Source: Montifringilla adamsi
Taxonomy: Eukaryota; Chordata; Aves; Passeriformes; Passeridae
Direction: 5' to 3'
NCBI GenBank assembly: GCA_017590115.1
Contig: JAGGNK010008670.1
Coordinates: 6,381,677-6,445,676, forward strand
Length of the DNA stretch: 64,000 nt
The notes under the pieces are model-generated. The model was not told the origin of the DNA and did not search any database. It was given only the letters and a program-made list of their open reading frames with translations. The position numbers and the translations under genes were made by a program. This document shows, in pieces, positions 23,921 to 37,322 of this stretch (the stretch's first letter is position 1; every line of letters starts with the position of its first letter).

Positions 23921-24584
23921 TACTGTTGCCAAAAACTCACAGCTTCAAGAATTCTGTTAGACTGATTGTTTTCATTAAATCTTCATCAGAAAAAGAATTT
24001 CTATATAGCAGGGACTTACCAAGTAATTTGAATTTACTCATCCTAACTAATGTTCTCTTTAAGGAGAAGATCAGTGTGTTATATTACATTGTAAATAGTT
24101 CGGGATATAATTCTTTTTAAAACAAAACCAATGACAATTTAACAACAAAAGTGCTTTCAGTCTAAGTGAATACTGATTGTGCCAAAAAGAAGCAATGCTG
24201 GATCAGAAATTGGTAAGAATTCCTTTTAAGAAACATAAATATTCCCCATTTGATCCAAGCAAGAGCTTTTCAGTTAACTGCATTACTTTGCATTGCAAAT
24301 TTGGGGGGAAATAATTTCAACCCATGTTACGTACTCTACTGAGTACATAAAGATAACAGTGAAAACTTTCTTCCAAAGAAATGTTTGTAGCAGTTTGCAG
24401 TATGGATCAAAGAGTTATTACACAGAGATATGAAATCTGTGCCAGAAATGAGCAATGAGTGTGGAAATCAAGTATATGGTTTTTCTTCTCCATCTCACTT
24501 TTGTTCAGAAGCTTAGACAATTTTACTTTGTTTTTTACTGCAGTGCCTCTCTGAGAGAAGGGTCTGAAGGGGTAAATCCATGAG
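23921..24584. other. Unannotated AT-rich interval
   Basis: No gene or repeat recognised. Confidence 0.5.
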
Positions 24585-24690
24585 GAGGTGGGAGACTGTG
24601 TTCAACCTGTGCCCAGACTTCTCTGGGAGACTTGGGCAAATCCCTCAGCATCTCTGGGAAAACAAGTGCAACAAGGCTAAGGTGGTAGTG
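24585..24690 (+). mobile_element. MIR-like SINE relic
   Basis: tgggagacttgggcaaatcc followed by ctcagcatctctgggaaaac follows the MIR 3' order (GTGACCTTGGGCAAGTCAC, TTAACCTCTCTG). The segment before it is compatible with a decayed MIR head. The ends are approximate. Confidence 0.5.
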
Positions 24691-27600
24691 ATGCAGTGGA
24701 AATACAGACAGTGGTGCTCAGGGAATGAGGCTGAACACAGGGCTCCAGACAGGGCAAAATGCAAAGCCACCTTGTGTAGCAGTAGGAGGTCAATGTTTCA
24801 GGCATTTTCAACTGTAAAATATGACACAAGGCAAATCCCGTGATCCAAAACTAAATCTGCTCTCAAAACTAGCCCAGACAAATTGGCCACTTAGAAAAAC
24901 TTCTGCCAGGACCAAATAGCCATTCATCTGAGAGCCTGCCAGAAATGACTCCAAATCTGCCATCATTCCATCAGTGGGCAGCAGATAGTGAAGCAAACCA
25001 CATCAGATTGATTCACCGTGCTGAGGAAGGATTTCCCTGCTTTCTTCAGAAGCTCAATGGGTACTTTTTGCCATGAATCTCACTTGCCCTTTCTGTTATG
25101 AATTGCCTGTGGAGGTGCAATTTTCTAATTTATTTATTTGATACTGTTTAGGGCTTTCTTCAGCAAACAACTTCTTGGCTTACAGATCTTTTGGGAATGG
25201 CAAATGTTTGCAAATTCATACTGTGTTGCTTGGTTCAGTCCTGTGGTGTTCCTTGATTAGCTGACTTGTGCAGCTAACTGGCAGAAAACGAATTGCAAAT
25301 TTCACAACCAAGTGTTCTGTTTCATACTGGATTTCCATCACACTCAGTCAGGTTTAAAATTCATGTCTTGCAAGTATTCATACCAGCAACACATAAGCAC
25401 TGAAGTGCTCCCACCAGACAGATGTGAGAGCTAGGTTAAACAGCTTTCAATTTCATATGAATATTCATGAAAAGTGTTTGGATTCCTGCAGCTCTGTTAA
25501 AATGAATAGTTGGCATCATCCATCGTGCACTGCAGGGGCCATTCTCTCACAGCACTTGCCATGTCCCCATGGTCTCCCCAACTCTCCAGAGCAAGGCCAC
25601 AGTGCCAGTGGAAAATGTTTGTGCAGCCAATTTAGAAGGAAAAAACACCATAATGGAAATTTCTAAATTTTCCACATTATAACCTCTCCTGTTGTGCCTG
25701 TCTTGCACATTCTGTGACACGAAGGCAGCCAACAGGGAGGACAGCAAGAGAGCATCAACAGTGAGGCAGTGAGTGCAGGAGAAAACACTGAAAGAGGGGA
25801 AAATAAGGGAGACTGGCAGAAGGAGGGATCGGTGGTGGCACATGGAGCAGGTACAGAGGAGGTAGGAATGGGAACAGCAGGAACACCTAATCTACAAGTA
25901 CAATTTTTAACAGTGAATCTAGTGAATTTGGGTCATTAACCTCAAGGTCTATGGTCTTACCAGACTCAGCCCATGGCAAGCCCTGGAGATGTTGCTCCCA
26001 ATCCTTCCCTGTGCTCACCAAAATTGCCGCCAAGCAAGGGGGTGACAGAGTTTACTTTTTGTCATGTAGGGGACTGTTAACATGCCATGGAGATATGGAA
26101 GAGTTGTGAAAATGGCAGATGAGAAGAAAACTAACACCTGATATATGGTTTAAAAACGGTCAAAACCTGTTGGGTGAAGAATTTCTGTCAAACATATTTC
26201 CTCACAGACACAAAAAAAATTTCAGCTGTCAAAACACCAAGCTCTTTTACTCAGAAACAAATCAAGGGGAGAAGGTTATAAAACATGAATATATTTGCCT
26301 TTTGAGATATTTTTGCACTGTACTTATGTCATATAGGAGGAAACCTCATGTCTCCCACTGAGTGAGCTCTATTGTCCACATACTTTATATAGAAAGTCTG
26401 GTGTAAGCTAAATCAACAGGGTTGCTAAGACTTCATAGAGGCAACCAGCAGTTACACCCCCATCAGATGGCCCCTTTTTATCTTTTCAATGATTTTAAAG
26501 TCCAATGATCCTAGATATCCTTTTTTATTCTAAAAATAGAAGTGGGCCTAAATTGCAAATGCTGTGAGTCACACAGTAGAGTCACTACAGGCAACACATG
26601 TGTATTCATATTCTGTCAGGGCACACGTAACACCAGACTGATACTGCCTGGGGAGAGTAAGGGAATGAGAAGAATTAGAGGAACTAAAATCTGAGCAAAT
26701 ACAGAGAACCTTTGCTAGGACAAAAACTGACTCAATGTAGTCTGGAATTAAATCCCAACTTGAAATTCCCGCTAGATTCTGTTAAAACTCCTATTACATC
26801 TTCAGATATTTTTGTATCTTAATACAAAGCAATCCTGCTACCCATAAATAATTTTCATCTCTGCTTGTGCCAAATGGGATGCCCCAGCCATTCACAGGTT
26901 CTTTTGCCTGAATTCAGTGTTCTTCCCACTCTGTGCCATTGCATTGTCCTGAATCAACCACTGCCAGAAGGGTTTTGGAGGCCAGAGGAGCAAAAAGAAC
27001 ATTTGTCCTCTGCCCCACTTCCCTTCCAGAGGCTCAGAGTGAATTTTCTGCTTCAGCCCAAAGTGATTCATGTCTCCAAGGCTGCCATGCTGGTGGGACC
27101 CTTCCATCGGGCATTGTCCCTTTGTGCCTGTTTAGGTGTGATACCAAAGGAGGGACAAGATAATTGCCTGCTTTAAAGCAGTTCTGCAGAAAACATCCCA
27201 TATACTTGGCTAGGTTTTATTAGTGGGCAAGCTATTTTCCACCTCAGCAGAGTGGTACTCCTCACTGACAGCCATTAGTTATTTGCAAATTTAGTTAGGC
27301 ATTATAAATGTCAGGCTCCTGGGTGCATAAATAATGTTTCAGAGTAGTAACCTGAAATAAGTCAAACTAGGAAGGGTGAGAAGATCTGGAGTATGGTCCC
27401 TTTGGGACCTACTACCACTTCTAATTAATATCTGGTACTTAAAGCATCACAGCCCATGGTTAAATCAAAGTCGGAGGGAATAAAGGAATATTAAATCCTC
27501 CTGGAGACCCGTGTCCAGGTGCTCCTCAGTGCAGCTGCCATACACGACTCCCTGACCTCAGTCAGGAGTGTATTGGCTTTTCTGGGGAGACAGCTCAGGG

Positions 27601-28873
27601 CACCCATCAGCCCAGGGCTGGCATTGCCCCTTGTTCTCTTGTTGCCTTCCCATTCCCATCCAACCACCCACTCCTGCACCTTCCAGCCTCTCCTGGCCCT
27701 CCAAGCTCATGGAACCTCCTGAAAAATGTGCTTTGGTCTTGACTCGTGAGGGAGTCCACTTGGGAGCCAACAAACTCCAGAGCTGGTGCAGGAAAAGCAG
27801 GAGAAGAGCAGAGCCGGGTGCAGGCACAGGGAGCAAGGAGCAGCCACAGTCCTGGCACAGCTGAGCACCCCTAAACTGCTCTGCCTCAATGAGCTGCAGA
27901 AACAGGCTTCAGACAGCCACAGGCTGACCACAGCAATGTGCCACAGAGCCCAGGACTGGCTGGCTGAAGGGCAAAGAAGGACAGCAGTGTGTCTGCACTC
28001 ACTGCTCTTTGATCCTCAGGGCCTATCTGGTTATTGATGAGCCATTTTTAAGATTATGCATGGAAATCCAGAGCTGTTGTTGTGGTGATAGGGAAAGAAT
28101 TGATTCGGCTGTGAAAACCAGTCTGTGGAGATGTTGTTTGGAGGGCTCTTGTGGTTTGGCAAAGTTTACTGGTCTGGAAAATTAGAGTTTTGGAAAGAAA
28201 GTCTGAGTGGAAAGCGTCACATTTACTAGGACATCTTTTTATTCCTTCAACAAAGAATATATAGTTCAAGGCTTAAGGAGCAATAACCCATGGAAGGAAA
28301 AAAGGAAGTTCATTTGTAACCATAGCCCTTTATTAACTGGAGAATATGCAAATGAAAGGTTCCCTGACTCTTGAAAACCACTCTCAGTGATGCCTCAGGG
28401 TATATAAAAAATTTCAGATAAATTCCCCCTTTTTGTTTGCTTCCATATAGCAAGTTGATCTGGGTGCCACTCTGCTCTTTAAAAGCTTTGCTGCTCTCCT
28501 AATAATTAATTGCATGAAACACATATTCCCCCATCTTGCTAAATGCACCATGGGATAAACTCTGGATATGAAATATCCCAAGAAGTCCAAAGCAAGATCT
28601 CTTTTGGTTAAGATGATCCAGTATTTTGTGTGCAGCTGATTTGGAAGGATTTTGTCACAGGTAAACAAGCTTTGGGAAAAAAATTGCTTTTATCTCTCCT
28701 TGCTTTCTGTTTTAGTCATATTTCAAGTGGATTAGTATAATCTTTCCTCGGCCAAACTCCACAGCCAGTCTATTCCATCATTGTTCTAATATTATGAAAG
28801 GAAATGACTGAAAGCAATTAATTAAAAAACTCTTCAGAGATGCATATGTGGATGTGCTTTTTCACTAAAAACT
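24691..28873. other. Unannotated interval
   Basis: About 4.2 kb with no gene or recognised repeat. The cluster of overlapping 60-100 codon frames on both strands at 27490-28040 coincides with a GC-richer patch with few CpGs and is taken as a compositional effect. Confidence 0.45.
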
Positions 28874-28911
28874 AAAAAAAAAAAAAAAAAAAAAAACCAA
28901 AAAAAAAAAAA
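28874..28911. repeat. Poly(A) run with one CC interruption
   Basis: Twenty-three A residues (28874-28896), CC, then thirteen A residues. No LINE, SINE or processed-gene body is recognisable upstream, so it may be a simple A-tract and not a retroposition tail. Confidence 0.9.
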
Positions 28912-31639
28912 CCCTCTGCATTTTAAAACAATTTAACTGGTGCATTAAGCATGATCAGGATCTCTTTGTTAGGTGCACCTACCTTTTGATGTTTCCCCAC
29001 ATAAATATGCTCTTTGTGTAGAGATATGTGCAGTAACAGCCCAGTCAGAGAGGAGACCCTATTAAAGCAGGTTTGAGTTTCAGGTGGGTTTTAATTTTCT
29101 TTTTTCCTGCATGATAAAGTTGATTGATTTCAAGTGAGGAGTCTTTCCCTGCTGGGACCTGAGCTGTCTAAAGTCATCACTGAACCTGCAAAATTCTGTC
29201 ATAACACCAGAAGCCCAAACTCTGCTCCAGAAACATCAGAGTTCAGGGAAAATCCCTAGTAACTGACAAGTGAGGTTTTCTCAGCAAACATATTCTGCCA
29301 GACTGAGCCATTATTTTGTGCACACACAGGCACCCACCTGGGGCACAGTGCTAACACAAAGAGTAAACTCCACTGACATGAGTGAATTCATCATCACTAA
29401 GGTGGCACAAGTGGCTTCACACTAAAACCTTGGACTAGGCTATTCACAAACCCTTCAGAACCATCAAAATGGCAAAATCCCACGTTGCAAAGTGTGTTTG
29501 ATTTCTGTGGAATCAAATAAAACCTCCAAATTTCCTTGAATTCAGGGGGAGGGATAAGCCAGAGCTCTTGACCCCAAAGCTGTGCCTGCCCTTAGTGAAA
29601 CATCTGAGCTGTGAATGCAGAGGAGTGCTGGCACCCAGAGCCAGGTGCAGAGCTCTCCTGGCAGGGCAGGAAGAAGTTTCCTCTGCAGAGGTGCTCCTGC
29701 TCTCTGGGGAGTGTTCATCCACAGAGCCAATGCAGCAGCCCTGCTCATCTGCAGGAGCTCTTCCCAAGCAGTTTAAATATTCCTAGGGAGGTTCCTGGAA
29801 GATTTAACATACCCTGCTTCTTTCTTTGTGAAAATTTGAAGAAAATGCATTTTTCTGCCGTTCTTTGCTTTTCTCTTCATTTATACCCTTTTCAGCCTCC
29901 ATTAAAACATGCTGTTTGTCTACGCTTTCCACTCTCCATTCTCTTGCCTCTATTTAAAACCCTCACATACCACAGCCTGCTGGTCACTAGCCAGGTATCC
30001 AGATGGTATTTCTGCACCACATGGATAGGTGCCTTAGAAATAGCAGGGAGAGGGGGGGGAGGAAAATATCACTGAAGACTTCAGATGCTCTTTTTGATAA
30101 ATGGCAATTGTAGATCTAATTAGCCAGTTCCATCCTTTTGAGAAGCTGGGGAAGCAAGAACAGTTGCAGTCCCACAGAGCAAACACACCAGGACACGTCT
30201 CTCACTGTCAGGTTTTAGCTTTCCCCTCAGAGCAGTGTCAGACAATGTCCATCTGTCCATCCTTCTTCTGTGAGAGACGCCAGGTTCTGTCAGGGCTCGA
30301 AGGTTTGTCTCAGAGCCCATCACCCTCCTGCCTCAGCACCGCTGCACTGTGTCAACTACTTTTATACAGACAACTGGTTTCCAGAATAAAGAGCAAACAC
30401 TGCTCACCTTAATTGCATGAGCATCCCTCTGGCAGTAATCAGGCTAATTGCTTCAGTCAGGCCAGCAGGACTTGGCTCTAAATCAACCACCAAAATTATT
30501 ATAGCATAAGTGCAGGAGTTCCTTTACAACTCCAAGGCCCAGTTGTTAAACATTATTTACACCTCAGAAACACTGTTTCTCTCTTCCATCTTATCAGGAG
30601 AAAGGTAGAAAGGTGCCAGAAGCACCTGTGGGTGTGGGGGGCTGAGCCCACCCCAAATGCAGTGACAGGGGAGACAGGTCTCCTTCCCCTTTGCTGAAAT
30701 GCCATGAGAAGTGTGCCCTGGGGAGCTCCCAGTTGCATCACGTCTGGGAATCCCAACATTCCTCCCAGGAATGGCACAAAACTGCAGAGAAACCTGCCAA
30801 GAAGGGAGCCATTGCCTGAATCTGCTGTAGCTGCACGTTTGACTTACAGCTTAAAGCACGAGGTAGCATATCCTTGAAAATATTTAGCTTGCCCAATAAA
30901 ATGGATAGATGCTCTCTTTACCTGCAGAAATTTCTAGGGGTTGTCTAAAATCCTATTAAGCAATTGGTGTGCATCCTGTGGCAAATATTTTAGCATAATA
31001 CAGAAGTTCCAGCAGATTCATTTTAGTAGTTTGTGCTGGAGGGGACAGGGAGTGAAAATCCCCAGAGCCAGCTGGTACACTGTGCTGGACATTCCCAAAC
31101 CAAGGGAAATGGAAGAGGACCTGACTGGAAAGGCTTAAAATCCCATTTCCAGCAAGAGGTACGTGGGATGGAACCAGATTTTGAGGGTGAGATCTTCAGT
31201 CTGTGTTTTAGAGAACTGTGCCTTTTAAAAAGGACATTTTGGCTGTTTCCATACCCCAGTCTCAGGAGGAGCCCAGGCTGGGCTGTAGTTTTTGGTCTGT
31301 TCCCAGTGTAGAGTGTGACCCACAGCTGGGGCAGGAGCTGCCACTCAGCTCCACAACCCTGAGCTCTGGGGCCTGAATTAAAATCCCCGTGGTTTACAGA
31401 GGGTAGGGGTGGAGGTGAGCAAGGGGACGGGAACCACGCTCAGCACCTACAACTTGCCTTGGTCCTGCTGAGCTGCTCAGATCTCAGTGTAGCTAAAGCT
31501 TTTTTCTAAGAAGTTCCAGGCTGCTGCCTCCCCTCTTACAAAAATCTTTACACGTCTCTAATCATTTTTACTGTCAATCTCTGCACTCTTTTTATAACCA
31601 TTTAAGACTTTATGAGATAGGATGACCAGAAATGAAAAA
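28912..31639. other. Unannotated interval
   Basis: No gene or repeat recognised. A G-run (gagaggggggggagg) lies near 30048. The 154-codon frame at 29611-30075 has no recognisable domain. Confidence 0.45.
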
Positions 31640-32300
31640 AGATTCTGAGGACAGAGCATGCAATTGATTTATGTTAATGGCACTGTAATAATATTTTCAT
31701 TGTTTGATTTCTTTTTCATTCTGTACACAGCTAAAATGATGATTACTTTTCTATACATCTTTCATTTATTGAACCACCACTTACGTTGGGCTCCACAAAT
31801 TTGTTCTCAGGTCTGTTTCCAAAGCAGTTAAAATATAATTAATTTAAAATCTGCCAACACATAAGAAGTTGAGGTGATTCTCTCCAATCAATCTTACTAG
31901 AATTCATCAATGAATTTCACCAGCTGTCAGGCTTCTGGTGCATTTGTCTTTGTAAAGCTCCTCTGACTTCACCAGCTTTGACACACTTAACAACTGTTAA
32001 TGCTAAAAAAAACTCCCACTCTGTAATTTCTATTGAACCACATCATCAGCCTTAGAAGTCCCCCAGATGAGCATGAATAAATATCATAGTCACCTGTGAC
32101 AGCATCTTTAATGATTTTAACATTTTTTACAGCGATAAATTTCATCTCTTACGCATAAGTCAGAAATACAAAAGAGAAGTGTGCCAAGATATGTTGGAGT
32201 TTATAAAGGGAATCAGAGAATAAATGTTGTTGCTTAATTTTGCTTTCATAATAGATTCTGTCTTGAAATATTAGGTGTCAAATCACCTTACCCTAAAAGG
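31640..32300. promoter_or_regulatory. Candidate conserved non-coding element, AT-rich
   Basis: About 0.6 kb of AT-rich sequence with repeated homeodomain-type cores, including aaaatataattaatttaaaa near 31830 and further ATTA and TAAT cores. It also has TGATTTATG and TTTGTAAAG motifs. No frame is open for long and no repeat is recognised. The call is by composition only and weak. Confidence 0.2.
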
Positions 32301-33074
32301 ATTAGAATATGAAAAGCACCTCTCAGTGATGGGGGAATAAACCCTGACTATTTTTGTGATGGAGTTTGATAACCCAGTAGAAGGGATTACACAGGACAGT
32401 GTCAACAATAGCCAGAGACTGAGCACAAATAGGATTTTAATCTTGTTTGTCAGCTAAAGATGAACAAAAACCAGCCCAATTCCCACCTCAAAGTTGATAC
32501 AAAATCCAACACAAGTATTTCATCAGAGGCCTGACAAAGCCACTTGCCTTTCTTCTATTTATTACAAGGTGGTTGTGGCCCTGCCTTATTCTGACTGGTG
32601 GGAGGCAGAAATACAATATCACGAATTTGGTATCTGTTGGAAGCTGGAAACACCAACAATAAAAACATTTTATCTTCAAAGAGTTGCCAAAATTAAGGGC
32701 TACATTTTTCAAAGCAGCTCACCATCAAGAGTGTCTTCAGACCTCCCTGGGAAGCAACTGAGAGCAGGGGCACTGGTCTTTCATTCCCAGCCTACCAAGC
32801 AACTAACAGCCTTCACACCTTGCCTGCAGGCTGAGATGTGGGATTTATGTTAAGGGATTTCACAGTTGCAAATGGTGTCACACAAACCTGTTCTGTAGGT
32901 GTCACCTAATATCCAAAGTCTCTGTTTTTTGGGATGAAGCCCTGGTATCATGAGCTGCTGCAGGCACAGGAGCCCATCCCCAGCCTGACTGTGCTGAGCT
33001 CTGAGGCTGTGCAGCAGCCCTGGCATGCCTTCATGCATGATACATAACACAGAGGAGTTCCCCAAATAGCAAGT
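32301..33074. other. Unannotated interval
   Basis: No gene or repeat recognised. A 119-codon frame at 32494-32853 has no recognisable domain. Confidence 0.45.
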
Positions 33075-33195
33075 ACAATTTTAGCTAATTGCCATATTTA
33101 TTATTAATGTGTGTGACACGGCAGCCAATTAAAGCCTCATGTTGAGCCAGGTGGAAGACAAACATGGAGCCATAAAGACCAATTAAATGCATTTA
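33075..33195. promoter_or_regulatory. Candidate conserved non-coding element
   Basis: Short block with tttagctaattgccatattt, attattaatgtgtgtgacac, two separate CAATTAAA cores (33126 and 33180) and gccataaagacc (a caudal-type TTTATGGC on the - strand). The motif density is unlike the flanks. Inferred only. Confidence 0.25.
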
Positions 33196-36100
33196 GAAGG
33201 TTGCACATGAGTGCAACATGCAGCCCAAGAAGGTGCTGGGCCATGAGCCAGTGTGGAGTGTGGACAGGGGGGGCTGCACAGACCCCAGCACCTCAACATC
33301 ACACACACACATCCTCTCTGCCTGCCCCAGCCTCCTGGAGAAAGATTGCTGAACTCTGGTGTGAGCAGCAGAGAGGAATGAAAGATGGGGACAGGAGCAG
33401 TGCCAATGAATTGCTGTATCACAGGTACTGAAGGATGATTTTGCAGCTCTCAGAGGCTGGATGGGTGATAAGTAATGCCCTGGGGTGGAGAGAGGGAGAG
33501 CAAAGTGGGCCAGGAAAGTGAAAGGCAGGGGGAAAATTAATTAGAGACTACACGATTTTCTAGCTCTTTCTGTCTGGCAATTTTTTTCTGGGTTGTGTGT
33601 TTACAGCATCACAGTAACAGGACCATCAGCTTTTCTTTCAAAGTGCTGGTTACCTGCCAGTAAATTGCACTGTATAATAGAACAAATACAGCAGAATGAC
33701 ATTTTCATTCATGAGATTTCATAGTAACTGCAGAAACAAACCTTTCCTCTCTGAAGCAGTGACTGCCTATCAGATTCTCAAGCTCTCATTTCCCAGGATA
33801 GCACTTTTTCCCTATTTCTGTGTTTTTTTCATATGTTATATTCCTGGCTTTCATGTGCACATGATGAGGAAACGTTGCTTATCCAAATGGAGTTCCTTTT
33901 CCTCTCTAACTCATCTTTTAAATCTATAAGTTATTTTATTGCCAGACATGAAAACACAGCTACAAGTTATATGACAGCATCTCCCCAGCTCCTGAGATTT
34001 CAGATGTGTCTTGTGCTGTGGCATCTCTTTCACTAAATCTGTGTGAATAAGACAGAATATGTGCTGTAAAAGAAGTGCTTTATCATAAATTAGCCCTCAT
34101 TTCTTCATTCAGATTCTAGAGATATTGTTAAATTACTTCACCTTCTGCTAACTCCTAGTTGTCTTTTCTATCTATCCTCACAACTGAAAAATCAAACTAA
34201 CAGGCTGTTATATGTGAGAAGCAGTTTTTACTGTAAGAAAATGAGACATAAAAATGAATGCTGAAACCAATAAACTTCAGAAAAAGCAAAGCTACAGCTG
34301 TCATCCTTATCATCAAGAATGGCAGCAGCATCACAGCTAAAAATGAAAATCCTCAAATTCAATGTTCCACAATGCCAGGTGCTGACTGTACCAGCCCACG
34401 GGAAGAACTGACCCCTCCTCAGTGAAGGGTGTGTGTTTCAGCTGAAAAGGTGTCAGAAGAGGGATTGTATTTTCTTATTTGAAAGCAGATTAACAAAGAC
34501 ACAGAAAATTTGCCTGTATTGTACCAAAACACATAGGAAGCCTAAACAAAGTTAGCAGTCTCCCAAACCCCAGCGCAATGACTAAACCCCAGCTGATGTC
34601 TCTTATATTCATGGAATCGTGTCCATTTTTGCTTTATTCTCCTGGGTCATTGCACCTGGTGTAAGAGCTGCCACCCAAGTAAAACAAATGCTCTGCTGGA
34701 TGCAATCCTGCCTCCAAAGCCAGCCAGCAACAGCCTTCTGAGGAAGCTACAAGAAATTCCTTAATTGGTAAACACAGGATAATCTATGCCAACAGTGGTC
34801 TTACCCCGACAGAGATTAATTTTAAGCCTTGAAGCATGAATTTTTGTGGAGTTCCAAAATTTAATTTGTTAGTGTTAAATATTATTACCCAAAGCGCTCT
34901 CACAGCTTGCAGATGAGTCCATTCCATCTCAGGAACTGCACTCCCATGCTGAACCATTCTGTCACCTATTTAATTAGCACAATTACCTGTGATGGACATT
35001 AGAGGATCACGTGAAACCCAGAGGTTTGTTGGTTAATTAGTACCACAGGTTAATGAAGGAGGAGAATGGAGAGGAACACACAGATTTTTGGCCGGTCCCA
35101 GTATTCACAAGTGAGATTATAGAGGAAGGTAAATAACACTGAAATGCTGCCAGCCTCATTTCCCTGGATTTCTGAATTGCTTCCCCTTTGTTGTTTCCAT
35201 GCCAAGCTTTGAATTACTTTGTGCTCAACTTCATACAAACAAATTTGCAGAAAATTCCTTTCAAAGTCTGACTTAACACTAATACGAGCAACAACCAAAC
35301 ATGAAAATAGTGTGTTTGAGCAGTTGGGCTATGGCTGCTCTTCCTGTGATCACTTAAATGTGGATGAGAAACAATAAAGCCAGATTTGCTTTTATCTCAT
35401 CACAACTAAGCCCTGGATTTTGCGTAAACAGATACCAAATGCACCTAAACCTCTTAATCAGCTTGCTGGTTTTTTTTCAAGCACACAAAACAAAGCCTAC
35501 CTTCGGGGTAGGAAGAAAAGGGAAACTTCATTGTGTCCTTATAGGAATATTTGAACTCTTTTCAAGGGTCACTTCTCCCCATTACAGCTCCCAGAAAATA
35601 CATAATGCTGCAGTGGAGATGAACTGCATCAGGCAGCTGAAGGAGATCTGTGACCACAAACCCATGTGGAAAACTCGCTATTTTTATATGCACATTTATA
35701 AAGGTTTTATCAAACTGGTGGGAACCAAAACACTTGTTTTCCCCCAAGTAACTGAATTTACAAGGATGCCCAAAGCAATTCAGTGCTGAGCAGGGGAGAA
35801 GAGGTGTGCAGGTGGCCACAGGCAGCAGTTCCTGGGCATCACACCACAGCTGCTCCCACCGGGGCCATCACCTCCTGGGGAGAGGCCAGGCTGGCCAGAA
35901 AGCTGCAGGCAATTAGAGGTAATTAACCCTGCTGGAAGTCCATCCTAGGCTGCTATTAGTGAGACAGGAAGGGGAAGGAAGGGGACCATGAGTCCAGACT
36001 CTGTTTCCCTGTCTTGAGCGACTTACTTGACAGAAATATCAGTGGGAGCATCATTTCCCTTTCCTGTGCTAAGGAAAAACCCCAGAATGGGAGTCACCCA

Positions 36101-37260
36101 CCCTATTGCCCTCACCTGTCATTACCACTCCCTCTGCAGCTACCTCCAAATACCCCAGGTGATCCTTTGCCCCCTCTGCTGCCTCCCACGGTGTCACCAG
36201 GAGGATTCCTGCCCCCCAAACCCGGGCTGTGAGGGGCATTTGCTGGACAAGAAAAAGCACGTTCATGGCCTTGGCCATACCCTTTCTCTTAGGTGCCTCA
36301 CTAGAGACATAGAGATGTAAAATGAAAGTAAAAATGAGGCAAGGATTGAGGCAGAACTGTGGTGGTTCAGGGACACCCTGTCCAAGGGGAGGCAGGGACA
36401 TCTCCCAGCCATGTGCCACAGATGTCAGAGAGTGCAGCACTTCCCAAACCATTTCCCTTTCACTTCCCAGCCTGAGACAAAGCTGTGGGTCATTTACCCC
36501 AATGGCAGCTGCAGCTTATTTGGGGACAGCTCAGTTTTTCAGGTTTGCAGTTTCACTCATGGACATTTACCTGTAAACAGGTAACAAGTTCAGGTCAGGC
36601 CAGGGAAGCTTCCTTCTCTCAGTTAAACTCCCTTTGCAGTGAACTCACTCTTGGCCTGAAAGCAGCCTTGGCAGAGGGGCTCCAGATAACTCAGTTATCT
36701 CTGCCTTACAAGACACACAGGACTCCCCAAAAGTTGTGCTTTTTTGTTCAAGAGAACAAAGATGGCACAACTCCCTCCCTCACAGGCAGTAATTTGACCC
36801 TGCTATACAGCCTTTTAAAAACGACAAACCATCCAAGCAAATCCACAGAAAAGCCTTTTTCAGCTTCTCCTTCACTGTTAGATGTGTGAGCAGCACGACT
36901 CTGGTGCCACGGGCTGGCTGAGCTCTGCCTTGCCCCAGCACTGCTCTGACTCTGGCTGGGATGGAGCCCAGCTGTGGAGCCAGGGGTGCCCTGCACTGGC
37001 CCCGTGTCACAGCCCAGCTCCCTGTGGTTTTGCCACAGCAATTGCTCTGCACTGCAGCCGATAGTGACTTTGGGTAGCGCAGTCCATGCCCCTCCTGCCA
37101 GGCCAGCCCTGCTCCCTGCCTCTCTGCCAGCTCCTGCTCAGCTGTCACTGTCCCTGGCACACACTTTCAGAGACAAGGGTAAAAGCAGATCCCTTGGGTA
37201 GGATTACCCCTCTCTCCTTCCATCCCCTTTTCCCTCGTTGTGTCCTTCCCCTGACCACAG
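33196..37260. other. Unannotated interval
   Basis: No gene or recognised repeat. A short CA run (acacacacacaca) lies near 33300. The 36-37.2 kb part is GC-richer with many overlapping frames on both strands, again without a CpG island. Confidence 0.45.
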
Positions 37261-37322
37261 TGAGTGACCTTTAGCAGCACGTGCCCCAGGAAGGTGGCTG
37301 GACATTTATAGTGCCACTCAAG
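37261..37322 (+). other. Candidate small non-coding exon (tentative)
   Basis: A long pyrimidine-rich tract (about 37206-37254) ends in ctgaccacag at 37260. Sixty-two bases later comes a near-perfect donor, CAAG|GTAAGT, at 37322/37323. All three frames contain a stop within the 62 bases, so this could only be a non-coding or untranslated exon. Pairs of matching splice sites at this spacing also arise by chance, so RNA support would be needed. Confidence 0.18.

Noticed and set aside
28874..28911. Poly(A) run as the tail of a processed pseudogene or SINE
   Set aside because: The sequence upstream shows no recognisable gene or SINE body, and no flanking duplication was seen.
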